Below the pieces are notes generated by a model that saw only the letters and a program-made list of their open reading frames with translations, ran no database searches and was not told the origin of the DNA. Positions 1 through 9,816 of a stretch of 64,000 nt of DNA are shown one piece after another (position 1 is the stretch's first letter; each line of letters begins with the position of its first letter). This DNA is from Posidonia oceanica. Taxonomy: Eukaryota > Streptophyta > Magnoliopsida > Alismatales > Posidoniaceae. Position numbers and translations under genes: made by a program. The DNA lies in assembly GCA_037176725.1 (NCBI GenBank), contig JAZBRS010000059.1, positions 10,651,001 to 10,715,000 of the forward strand. The letters run 5' to 3'.

Positions 1-3000
1 TGCAATTTGGTAAGCATAGGAGCTAGGATGCAAGTTAGGGGCAAAATGGTCTTTTTACATGGTTTTTGGAAGATGCAAGGACCTATGTGTGATTTTTAAA
101 TCATGCAGGGGTCAAAAATGCAATTTTATATGGAAAACATGCTCTGAAAAATAAGGGACAGGACTACAGTGCAATTTTTAAAAAGAACAGGGTCAAAAAA
201 TGCAATGCAATAAGCTAAAAATGCATGCAAGAGCCACTGTCCATTTAAAATGGACCTAAGTGCAAATATGAAAAATCAGAGGGAAGAAAATACAATGCAG
301 TATGCAAAATAAGAAAATAAAAGCTAAGTTCCTACAGTGCATGGACCTATATGCAAAATCAGAAACATGCATGGACCTAGAATGCAATGCAGTATGGTAA
401 AATGCAAGCAAATAAATGAACTGATCTACTACAGGACCTATGTGCAAAAATTGAAAACAGAGGGACTAAACTGCAAAATTAAATAACAGCACAGCACAGT
501 AAATGGACCAAATTGCAAATACTGAAAACCATAAACAGATCATGCAATTTAATATGATTTTGATTCAAAAATGCAGCAGATTAAATGAAATAAGGACTAG
601 AATGTAAAATGACAGAAACTTAAACCAAATATGCAATATTTACCTAAAAACTTTAGCTAGGACAAAATAAATGCACAGTAAAAGCCGGCAGCCATGGCAC
701 TGTAGCAGCAAGCTGCCAGCGCCCATGAATGCCGGCACAGGGGGCTTGGAGACGCGCGGGAGGGCAGAGGTGCCGCTTCAGGGGCTGACGGAGGTAGGGC
801 GACGATCGGCGAGGGGCGACGATTCCTGGGACGCGCCGGAATGCTCGCCGGAGGTCTGCAGGACTTCTGGAACTCGGTCCGGCCGCTTGACGCAGCGGAG
901 CTGCGTTCTGAAGACCGGAGGAGTCTCCTGCCGTCTGTGCGGAGCTCCGGGGATCACGGGGGTCGCGTTCCGCTGGCCGAATCGTCGCGAAGACCGGAGA
1001 ACGTCGCCAGGGAAGACGACCGGACCGGCGAGTCGAAACGGAACAGGGGGCCAGAAAACCTATTCTAAAGGCTGGGGAAGCAAGAGAAGAGGAAGAGGAG
1101 GCTAAGGGAAGGAAGATTTACCATTGTCCGCGTCTGAGATGTCCTCCCGACGTCGGTGGCTTCAGCAGTCGCCGGTGGAGGCCGTCCGGTCGCTACGGGC
1201 ATCGTCCGTTGCTCGCGAGGGCTGGAGTCGCTTCAGAACGATCCTCCGGAGCTTCCCAGGTGGTCAGACGGAAGCTTCGCAGCTCAGGTGGTGATTCGGC
1301 CGATTTGGGTTCACAGGTGACAGCCGGAGGCCGGGGGGGTGTCTGCTGCTCGTCGGCTCGGATGGAGCCTTCCGGGAGATTGCTGAAAGTCTGGCGAGTG
1401 AAGTTGGATGCTCGGAGAGGTCTTCTGGAGAGCGGGGAGTGGAATTGAGGATTGGGTCCATTTCTGGACAGAAATTGGGTCAGGTGTTTGTTGTGGAACT
1501 TGGGGGCTGTGGTGGAAGGTTTGGTCTTCTGTTGGGTGGCCTGGAAAGGTGGATGTCTGGTGGATCTCTGGGTGGAGTTTGGGAAGGAGCTGCGGGCTGT
1601 GGTGAGGGGAATTGTTTGGTGGGTTGCGTTGGGTTGCAGGTTGAGGTCAGGTGGTGTTTCAGAGTAGTTTAGGTGGTGAAAAGGCAATGGGAAATCGGGG
1701 GATGAAGGCTGGCTGTTGGGTGAAGTTGGGGGAGGAATTGGGAGAGGGATGAAGGCTTGGACGGGGCTTGGTCTACTGGGAAAGGTGATGGAAGTTTTTC
1801 TGAAGATTTCTAGGGAGAAAGAGGAAGGCTTCAGGTGGGGATTGCTCTGGGATCCAGGTCTCTCTCCGGGATGCCAAGGCTCTCTCAAGCCCTACTCTCA
1901 CTGCTCTCTTCTCTCTGGAAATTGGGAGGTGAAGAGGAGAAGGAGGATGGTCGCACAGGGGGGAAGAAGCTTCGGAATTCTGGTCTGATGGCTCTCCACT
2001 CTCTGGTTTGCTCTGGATTGCTCTCACTCTGGCTCTGTCTGACACTCTGGATTGAAGGGAGGACAGGAGGCTTATGAATGAGGGACTGCTGCTGCTGGGC
2101 GCGAGCTGAGAATTCAAACTCGGCCGGCGGTTACTGCAGCGAAGGGGACGGGGCGACCGGCTCCGGATTTGGTGCTGAGATGGAGGAGACGGCGAGCTGC
2201 TGTAGATTGACACGATGGAGGACTCAAATTCGAATGGAGGAGGGAATCCTGTTGCCACAGCTCGTGGGAGAAAATCCGGTGGAAACGCTGAGGAAGGAGG
2301 AAGAAGAAGGAGGAGAAGGAAGGCGGGCTGGACTGTGGGCCGAGAAAAAAAGAAAAAGGAAATAGAGAAGAAAGGGAACGGGCTGATAAGCCTAGTAAGG
2401 GAAAAAAAAGGGAAAGAAAAATGGGAAAGAAGGAAGAGAGAGAGGGTAGAATGGGGAAATAAAATTAGTAAAAAGGAACTAAAAATAAATAAAAATATTA
2501 GACGAGTTGTGCTGTAAATTAGGATTTTAATTAGAATTTTTAATGGTCATTTTGAGTTGATTAATGTGTTTTGGGCTTAATTAGGGTTTTAGGGTTTTGG
2601 TTTTGCTTTTAATTAGTTTTCTCTTGATTAAATGTTTGTTAAACCCTTTTTAAATTATTTAAAAATTGTGTTTCCTTTGTTGGATACTTAGAATGTTGAT
2701 TAGGATTTTTTAGGATTTTTTTTCGTATTAATCAAGGTTGGTTTTAGGTTTTTAAGTTTTGGTCTTCTTGGGTTTTTTCTTTCTTAAGTCTTTTAAGTTA
2801 TGTTTTGATTTTCATTTGTTGATTTTCCTTGAAGTTTTTTAGTTGGGTTTTTCTGGTTTGATAGGGTGTTTTTTATGTCTTTCAGATGTGTTTTTCTTTT
2901 CTTTTTTAATTAAGCTTTTAACTTGGTTTTCTTATGTTTATTAGGTTAAGTCTTTTGCCTTCTTTAATTACTTGTTTTAGTGTTTGATTTTTAATTCTCC

Positions 3001-3962
3001 TTTTTAGGGTTTGTCTTTTAATTCTTCTGATGGGGTTTTTATTTTTGGTGGGTTTTGATTTTATTTTAGCTTTTTTCTTGATTTTTCAGTGTTTTCTTTT
3101 GATTTGTTTTGCATTTTTTAGTTTGCATGTTTGGTTTTCTTTTTAGCTTGCTTTAGTTAAGTTTAAGTTGTTAATTGCTTGTTTAACATTTTTTAATTGT
3201 TTTTCTTAGGGTTCTGATTTGTTCCTTTTATGTTTTGAGGTTTTACAGATTTTTATGGGTTTTTGTGGATTTTTGCAAGAGAGGGAAAAGGAAAAGAGAA
3301 GGAAGAAAGAAATGGAAAAAAGAGGGAGATAAGAGGAAAAGAGATAGGTTGGAGGAAAACGATTTTTTAAAATTCAGAAAAAGTGTTAAAAATAAAGTAA
3401 AAATAGGGATAAGATAGAGGAAGGATAGAAGCACAGAGGGGGCCCACAGCCAGACCAGAAAAAGGATAAGAAAGGGATGAAAAGAGAGATGATAATCAGG
3501 AGAGACAGAGGAGAGAGAAAATGATAATCCCGAAGAGAGAAAAGGATAATTTGGGTGAAAGAGGGTCTTAAAGGTCTTGGAATGGGGTGAGGATTGGTGA
3601 GTGGGTAGTCTAGGGTTTGAAGTCTTGGTTCTAAAGTTTTGGTTTGATTCTAAGGAGGTTTTGGAGGGGTTTCAAGGTGTAGAAAAAGGGTAGTTTCACC
3701 TAGATTTTCTAGGGTTTTTGGGAATGGGTTAGGTTTGGAAATTTCTAGGTTTTTGGGTAGGCTTGTTGGGTGGATAGTGGTGGGTTTTCCTATGGATTTT
3801 GGTTAGGTTTTGAGGTTGGGAAGGGGGGTAAAGGTTTAGGTCAAAACAGGCTGATTTTGAAGGGTAGAGAGGAGGATTAGGGTTAGGGTTTGGTTGGGGT
3901 TTGATCCAACAATCACCAAGAGGGCTCCAAGGGTCCGGGCCTGCCAAGATGGGGTGTCAACA
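1..3962 (-). repeat. Element A 3' LTR, partial
   Basis: Nearly identical to 28434-32396, with one single-base indel near 645 and about thirty substitutions, mostly transitions. It ends with the reverse complement of TGTTGACACCCC at 3951-3962, the LTR 5' terminus. In sense orientation it holds a C/T-rich start containing CCCTAA-like runs, a long A-rich stretch, a CT tract, a GC-rich block (about 720-1350) and a stretch rich in TGCAT motifs (about 1-660). The U5 end lies outside the window. No host gene is present. Confidence 0.92.
1193..1888 (-). other. Sense-strand open frame inside the LTR (231 codons), probably not a gene
   Basis: A Pro/Ser/Thr-rich frame in the same orientation as the element. 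The same frame is open in the other LTR of element A (29552-30322, 256 codons). Solo LTRs S1 and S2 also have sense frames in the equivalent GC-rich part, with only loosely similar protein. I see no domain, signal peptide or membrane segment. C-rich, A/T-poor sequence lacks stops by composition, which is the simplest explanation. It could be a short leader protein, but nothing here shows it. Confidence 0.2.
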
Positions 3963-3978
3963 GATGCCCCTCCCTGAG
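3963..3978 (-). promoter_or_regulatory. Polypurine tract of element A
   Basis: Directly against the 3' LTR, the sense strand reads CTCAGGGAGGGGCATC and then TGTTGAC. A purine-rich run in this position primes plus-strand DNA synthesis in LTR elements. The other LTR of A (32397 onward) lacks such a tract, which tells 3' LTR from 5' LTR. Confidence 0.6.
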
Positions 3979-4517
3979 CGAGGGCAAGCGGAGCGCGGCC
4001 GCTACTCAGGGTTGACAAGACACCCCATCTGACCGGCGGGGAGCAGCGAGTTGCTATGGGCGTGAGCTACTTATTCGACGGATGCACCGAAGATCGTAGC
4101 CCGATGCCACAATGCAAGATGCCAGTGCAGATGGATGCTGTGTTGTGTGTATGCATGCTGATGCAAATGCCATGCAAGAGTTAGTATAAAAGTTAGTGCA
4201 GTTATAAGAAAATGCTGATGCTGTGCAAGTGATACTGATGATGCTAAAGTGATATGCAGTGCTAGCTAAGAAAGTGCCGAGATGATGCAGAAAAATGATA
4301 AAAAGGCGCGATGTGGTGCGAATGTCTGGCAGGGAGACCAGACTTGCACGACAAAGCGAAGGAAAACAGGGTGCAGCTGGTCCCCGCCTGGGGAGCAAGC
4401 TCGCAGAGAGAAGAGAAAGGGGCGCGAGGGGAGAGAGGCCAACTCTCCTATCGCAGAGAGGGGGTGCGTGACTTTGTCTTCCTGGGACAAGGTCACGCCG
4501 AAAAGGGAGAAAAAAAT
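3979..4517 (-). other. Element A 3' untranslated region, no gene seen
   Basis: This stretch lies between the polypurine tract and the repeat arrays. It is mixed-composition DNA with several ATGC-rich stretches (about 4080-4260) and a purine-rich part (4380-4530). Short frames exist on both strands but none resembles a known family and none has a counterpart in C. I see no function. Confidence 0.5.
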
Positions 4518-5625
4518 GATAAGGTGACGGGCTTATCGTCCGGATAGTTTACGGTCCTATCAACCGGGAGTGACAGTTTACGGTCCTGTCAACCGGAGGC
4601 AGTTGTGAGTGATAGTTACTGGATATCAGCCGTATAACATGGTTGTGGGATAGTTTACAGTCCTATCAACTGACGGATAGTTTACAGACCTATCAACTGG
4701 CGGATAGTTTACAGACCTATCAACTGGCGGATAGTTTACAGACCTATCAACTGGCAGATAGTTTACAGACCTATCAACTGGAAGCCACAAACCATGAGGG
4801 ATAGTTACTGGATATCAGCCGTATAACGCAATGCCGGATAGTTTACAGTCTATCATCTGGAGCGACAGTTTACGGTCCTGTCAACCGGCGGATAGTTTAC
4901 AGACCTATCAACTGGAGGATAGTTTACAGTCCTATCAACTGGAAACGGCATTGCGAGGGACAGTTACTGGATGTCAGCCGTATAACATGAATGCGCGTGG
5001 TAGTTTACAGTCCTACCAACTGGCGGATAGTTTACAGACCTATCAACTGGAGCGACAGTTTACGGTCCTGTCAACCGGCGGATAGTTTACAGACCTATCA
5101 ACTGGAAACACGCAATGATGAGGGATAGTTACTAGATATCAGCCGTATAATGCAATTGCTGGTGATAGTTTAGGAGTATCAGCCTAACGACAGTTTACGG
5201 TCCTGTCAACTGGTGGATAGTTTACAGACCTATCAACTGGAGGATAGTTTATAGTCCTATCAACTGGAAACCGCAATTGCAAGGGACAGTTACTGGATGT
5301 CAGCCGTATAACGTAATTGCACGCGATAGTTTACAGACTTATCAACTGGAGCGACAGTTTACGGTCCTGTCAACCGGTGGATAGTTTACAGACCTATCAA
5401 CTGGAAAAGTGCAATTACGAGGGACAGTTACTGGATGTCAGCCGTATAACACAACTGCGGGCCGACCATGGATCGACCAAAAGATAGTTTAGGAATATCA
5501 GCCTGAGATAGTTTCGGATATCAGCCTAGCACGAGTGATTGATAGATGATAGTTTAGGAATATCAGCCTGAGATAGTTTCGGATATCAGCCTAGCACGAG
5601 TGATTGATTGATTGATAAGAGGGGG
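4518..5625 (-). repeat. Array of 27-bp inverted-repeat modules (GATAG...CTATC family)
   Basis: The basic unit is 27 bp (for example 4701-4727 and 4728-4754) and each contains a 5-bp inverted repeat, GATAG then CTATC, around an 8-9 base loop. Variants keep the pairing: GACAG/CTGTC (4572-4590) and GGTAG/CTACC (4999-5017). A second module with GATA/TATC or GACA/TGTC plus GCCGTATAAC recurs every 140-190 bp (near 4610, 4800, 4960, 5124, 5285, 5424), giving a higher-order repeat. At 5482-5610 a related unit of about 64 bp occurs twice. The array lies between the 3' ORF and the 3' LTR of element A. Confidence 0.85.
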
Positions 5626-5640
5626 CAAGATCATGATGAG

Positions 5641-6975
5641 AATGATAAGATATCGGACTTATCGGCCGGCAAAGAGGGGATGAGGTAATGATGAGAAGTT
5701 GATCTAAAGAGGGGGATGAGATCATGATGAGAAATTAAGCTAAAGAGGGAGATGAGATCATGATGAGAAATTAAACTAAAGAGGGGGATGAGATCATGAT
5801 GAGAAATTAATCTAAAGAGGGGGATGAGATCATGATGAGAAACTAATCTAAAGAGGGGGATGAGATCATGATGAGAAATTAAACTAAAGAGGGGGATGAG
5901 ATCATGATGAGAAATTAAGCTAAAGAGGGAGATGAGATCATGATGAGAAATTAATCTAAAGAGGGGGATGAGATCATGATGAGAAATTAATCTAAAGAGG
6001 GGGATGAGATCATGATGAGAAACTAATCTAAAGAGGGGGATGAGATCATGATGAGAAATTAAGCTAAAGAGGGGGATGAGATCATGATGAGAAATTAATC
6101 TAAAGAGGGGGATGAGATCATGATGAGAAATTGATCTAAAGAGGGGGATGAGATCATGATGAGAAATTAAGCTAAAGAGGGGGATGAGATCATGATGAGA
6201 AATTAAGCTAAAGAGGGAGATGAGATCATGATGAGAAATTAAGCTAAAGAGGGGGATGAGATCATGATGAGAAATTAATCTAAAGAGGGGGACGAGATCA
6301 TGATGAGAAGTTAATCTAAAGAGGGGGATGAGATCATGATGAGAAATTAATCTAAAGAGGGGGATGAGATCATGATGAGAAACTAATCTAAAGAGGGGGA
6401 TGAGATCATGATGAGAAATTAAGCTAAAGAGGGGGATGAGATCATGATGAGAAATTAATCTAAAGAGGGGGATGAGATCATGATGAGAAATTGATCTAAA
6501 GAGGGGGATGAGATCATGATGAGAAATTAAGCTAAAGAGGGAGATGAGATCATGATGAGAAATTAAGCTAAAGAGGGAGATGAGATCATGATGAGAAATT
6601 AATCTAAAGAGGGGGACGAGATCATGATGAGAAGTTAATCTAAAGAGGGGGACGAGATCATGATGAGAAGTTAATCTAAAGAGGGGGATGAGATCATGAT
6701 GAAAAATTAATCTAAAGAGGGGGATGAGATCATGATGAGAAACTAATCTAAAGAGGGGGATGAGATCATGATGAGAAATTAAGCTAAAGAGGGGGATGAG
6801 ATCATGATGAGAAATTAAGCTAAAGAGGGGGATGAGATCATGATGAGAAATTAAGCTAAAGAGGGAGATGAGATCATGATGAGAAATTAAGCTAAAGAGG
6901 GAGATGAGATCATGATGAGAATGATAAGATATCGGACTTATCGGCCGGCAAAGAAGGGATAAGGAATGATGAGAA
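5641..6975 (-). repeat. 36-bp tandem array (about 34 units) with flanking direct repeats
   Basis: The unit contains GATGAGATCATGATGAG, with the 8-bp palindrome ATCATGAT, plus AAATTAAKCTAAAGAG. The unit is 12 codons long, so a 450-codon frame (5631-6983, minus strand) stays open with a 12-residue period of the SHHDLIPLFRLI type. I read that frame as a by-product of the repeat. The array is bracketed by copies of a roughly 55-bp sequence holding GATAAG...CTTATC and GCCGGC (5641-5697 and 6921-6975). C keeps three copies of that bracket at 62475-62640 but not the 36-bp array, so the array expanded in A. Confidence 0.9.
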
Positions 6976-7050
6976 GAAATCATCCCATGACGCCAGGAAC
7001 GTCATAGGGGAAAGAGGGAAAGAATGATACCAAGGGGCGATCAAAAGATG

Positions 7051-7077
7051 CCCCTGGTGTCAGGATGACACCAGGGG
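7051..7077 (-). promoter_or_regulatory. Perfect 11-bp inverted repeat conserved between elements A and C
   Basis: CCCCTGGTGTC (7051-7061) and GACACCAGGGG (7067-7077) flank a 5-base loop. C has the same structure with 10 paired bases at 62341-62365, including the following sense-strand sequence CATCTTTTGATCGCCCC. That downstream GCCCC could compete for the GGGG arm. A weaker relative lies at about 7558-7595. The surrounding 6976-7139 holds no gene. Confidence 0.65.
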
Positions 7078-7139
7078 TTGGCCAGCGCGTCCTTGGCATC
7101 GAAAGCAGAGAGTGATGACAAGAGTGTCGTGCTTGTCAG

Positions 7140-7790
7140 ATGAGTAGTTTGGGGTACCAGCCCGCAAGGGACTCAGCTGAGGGCGATCAGCTGGGGACTC
7201 AGCTGGGGATGACCAGTCGAGAAGAGTGTCAGGTTGACGGACCTTTCGCCGAGCAGTTTGGGGTGCCAGCCCGCAGAGATAATGATCCAGCTGGGGGCGA
7301 CCAACTGGGGACTCGACTGGGGATGACCAGCCGAGAAGAGTGTCAGGTTGACGGACCTTTCGCCGAGCAGTTTGGGGTGCCAGCCCGCAGAGATAATGAT
7401 CCAGCTGGGGGCAACCAACTGGGGACTCGACTGGGGATGACCAGCCGAGAAGAGTGTCAGGTTGACAGACCTTTCGCCGAGCAGTTTGGGGTGCCAGCCC
7501 GCAGAGAACTCAGCTGGGGATGATCAGCTGGGGATGATACCACAGGGCGGCCAAAAGATGTCCCTGGTATCAGGATGATTCCAGGGGATGGCCGATGCGC
7601 CCCTGGCATCAGGATGCAAAGATGGATAAGCGAGTGGATGGATGATAGGTTGACGAACCCATCGCCGAGCAGTTTGGGGTGCCAGCCCGCAAGGGACTCA
7701 GCTGAGGATGAACAGCTGAGGAGGATGACAAGTTGACGGACCTTTCGCCGGGCAGTTTGGGGTGCCAGCCCGCAGAGTACAGCGGTCCAG
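7140..7790 (-). repeat. 114-bp tandem array with a further related unit
   Basis: Anchor sequence GAGCAGTTTGGGGTGCC recurs at 7251, 7365 and 7479 (exact 114-bp period); related units occur near 7160, 7668 and 7754. Each unit carries an AGGT...ACCT inverted repeat and GGGTGCCAGCCC. Homologous units in B are 84 bp (33827, 33911, 33995, 34079) and in C 54 bp (62101, 62155, 62209), so unit length changes in 30-bp steps. Frames are open on both strands because the period is divisible by three. From 7791 to 8084 I see only unique non-coding sequence. Confidence 0.88.
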
Positions 7791-8084
7791 CCGGAGATGA
7801 CCAGCTGGGGACGTCGGACGGCGGAGCTTGGTGTCGCGGGCCTGCAAATGCTCTGGGCTCCGGATTGGGTGCTGAGGACTTCGCCGCATTGGGATGTCTG
7901 CGAGTCTGATTAGAGGGCCCGAGATAATGATGATGATGATATGCAATGCAGCAAAGAGTCTTGATGTGCAAGCAGAAAGCAGAAACAGTTTCCATTGATA
8001 AGGCTTGGTGAGTACAACGCCTGTGGCAGGCCAGAAATGTACAGCACAATTTGAAAGAAGACCACATGATGGTCGCACAAGGGC

Positions 8085-9287
8085 CTAGTCAACCCGGGCC
8101 TTCTTTGGCTGCCTGGAATAGGGGAATAGGGGGCCGCCTGGCGGGATCTCAGTGATAGGCCAGAGTTGTCGGACTTCAGCTTCATACTCGGGGGTGCACC
8201 CAGTACCTCTCACAGCTGCAACGTCTGTAGATTGGACCCCATGCTGCATCAGACTAGCAAGCTTCTTGGTTGGGGCAGTGGTGCTGAGAGGATAAGTCTG
8301 TAGAAGCTCGGGCGCTGTACTGTCAATGAAGGCGCCCTGCTGGAAGCCGAACTGGCGCATGACCCTGATTGGATGGTACTCTACGCCTTCTGTGAAGCCT
8401 GGAAGAATGATCAGCCGCGTGTCACGCGCGCTGAAGAAGATTGTGAATGGCTCTGCTGCAGAGGGAACGATGCGCCAGATCACAGTGTCGTCAGTCAGTG
8501 CTGATAGCCTCTCGTACTCGTCTTTGACACTCTTGTCTGCTCTGGTACGGGCGCTGCTGCAGTAAGCTTCGAAAGCATGCACTTGAGGGCGCAGAAGGTC
8601 CATCTCTAAGTGCGCGGTTAGCCAGACTTGTATGAGTGCTCCGCAACCGTGGAAGTGGCGGCAGCGATGAGAAATGCGGTCCAGTCCGCGATAAGTCTCT
8701 GCCAAGACAACTGGTGCCAAATCTATGTGCTGGGTCACCACAGCTAATGCAATCTCTGCGACTTCGATGGCCACTGTCAGTCGGCCATGAGTAAAGATTA
8801 GTTCGCCCAGAAAGCGGATGACGAATCCTCGGAGCCACAGCTCATCTCCGAGGTCAGCGCGCTTGTTCAAGATATCATCAAAGTATGCAAGGCGGAGCAT
8901 AGGCTCTGGTCCACTGGTGCAGATTAGGTTCTGTTGGCAGGCTTGAGTGGAGAGCCTAGTCAGTTGGTTCAGGACCCGGAGATATCCGTCGCGCCTCATG
9001 AAAACAGGCAGCCCCAAGATCTTTGAAAAGCCGCATATCCGACGCACCTCTTCCAGTGTAGGTGTCAACTCAGTTTTGTTGAAACGAAAGACATGGTGCG
9101 CCGGCTTCCAGAATCTCGCGGCGGCGCACAGAAGGTGGCGGCTGACCTCCACATCAGCAGCCTTTAGCAGCTTGGTTGGTATGCCCCACAGGCGCAACTT
9201 TTCACAGTCTTGTAGAGTGAGCCTGCTGATCCATTCTCGCAGGGCTTCTGAGCAGTGTGCAGGGGTTAGCAGATTAGGAAAACCCAT
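8085..9287 (-). CDS. 3' ORF of element A: retrotransposon-encoded protein, plant-mobile-domain-like by inference
   Basis: This is an intact frame of about 400 codons, in the same strand as gag-pol and starting about 1.5 kb past integrase. I chose the ATG at 9285-9287 (MGFPNLLTPAHCS) because C starts the same way (55728) and the sequence upstream of it is not conserved. The frame could extend to 9416. The N-terminal third contains WGIPTKLL, then a stretch ending F-N-K-T-E-L-T-P-T-L-E-E-V-R-R-I-C-G-F. That last pattern recalls the PTLEEV..LLG signature of plant mobile domain and related retrotransposon ORFs (family resemblance from memory, not searched). It ends basic (PKKARVD). There is no signal peptide, clear membrane segment or catalytic motif. 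Compared with C it is about 80-85% identical in protein with mostly silent changes. It could act in nuclear targeting or evasion of silencing; that is a guess. Confidence 0.75.
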   Translation of the reverse strand: MGFPNLLTPAHCSEALREWISRLTLQDCEKLRLWGIPTKLLKAADVEVSRHLLCAAARFWKPAHHVFRFNKTELTPTLEEVRRICGFSKILGLPVFMRRDGYLRVLNQLTRLSTQACQQNLICTSGPEPMLRLAYFDDILNKRADLGDELWLRGFVIRFLGELIFTHGRLTVAIEVAEIALAVVTQHIDLAPVVLAETYRGLDRISHRCRHFHGCGALIQVWLTAHLEMDLLRPQVHAFEAYCSSARTRADKSVKDEYERLSALTDDTVIWRIVPSAAEPFTIFFSARDTRLIILPGFTEGVEYHPIRVMRQFGFQQGAFIDSTAPELLQTYPLSTTAPTKKLASLMQHGVQSTDVAAVRGTGCTPEYEAEVRQLWPITEIPPGGPLFPYSRQPKKARVD

Positions 9288-9816
9288 TATTCTGGTTGCA
9301 GAAGACAGGCTGATTACGGCAAGGCTTGAGGTACCTACTATCAATAAACAGTCAGATCTCGCAGGTATGTAATCTTTGACAACAAGCAGAAACTGAGGCT
9401 GATAAAGTAGTTCCATGTGTATCTAGGCAAGTGATAACAGAACATAGCAATTAAGCACTGATAAACAAAGGGAGTCTGCAGCAGTCTTGCGGACACGGGG
9501 GCGAGGGCTGGCAGGAGATCTGGACCGGCGCAGCTTGAGTGTCGTCGATGCGCTCTGCTGGGGAGAAGTACTGCCTCAGGGCCTGAGCGTGTTGCAGAGC
9601 GGAGAGATTGGCGGAAGGGGAAAGGAAAGAAAGAAGATGCATGAATGCAAGATGCTAGTGATATGCTTACGAGGATGAATATTATTAGACGAATGAGTAT
9701 GCTTGAATGGATGGATATGCTTGGGTGGATGGGTATGCTTGAGTGCCCTCAGCGTACGGAGTGCTTTGGTGCCTGCTGCAGAGGAAGAGAGTGGTCCTTG
9801 ACTCACTGGGCCCTAC

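Noticed and set aside
5631..6983. 450-codon open frame with a 12-residue repeat, like a repeat protein
   Set aside because: It is exactly the 36-bp tandem array read in one frame; codon positions show no bias and element C has no such array.
7140..7523. 127-codon plus-strand frame in the 114-bp repeats as a gene
   Set aside because: Three near-identical 38-codon units from the tandem repeat, antisense to element A, with no homologue in C.
9487..9678. Small frames between the 3' ORF and integrase as regulatory proteins
   Set aside because: Not conserved in frame with element C and without start context or domain.
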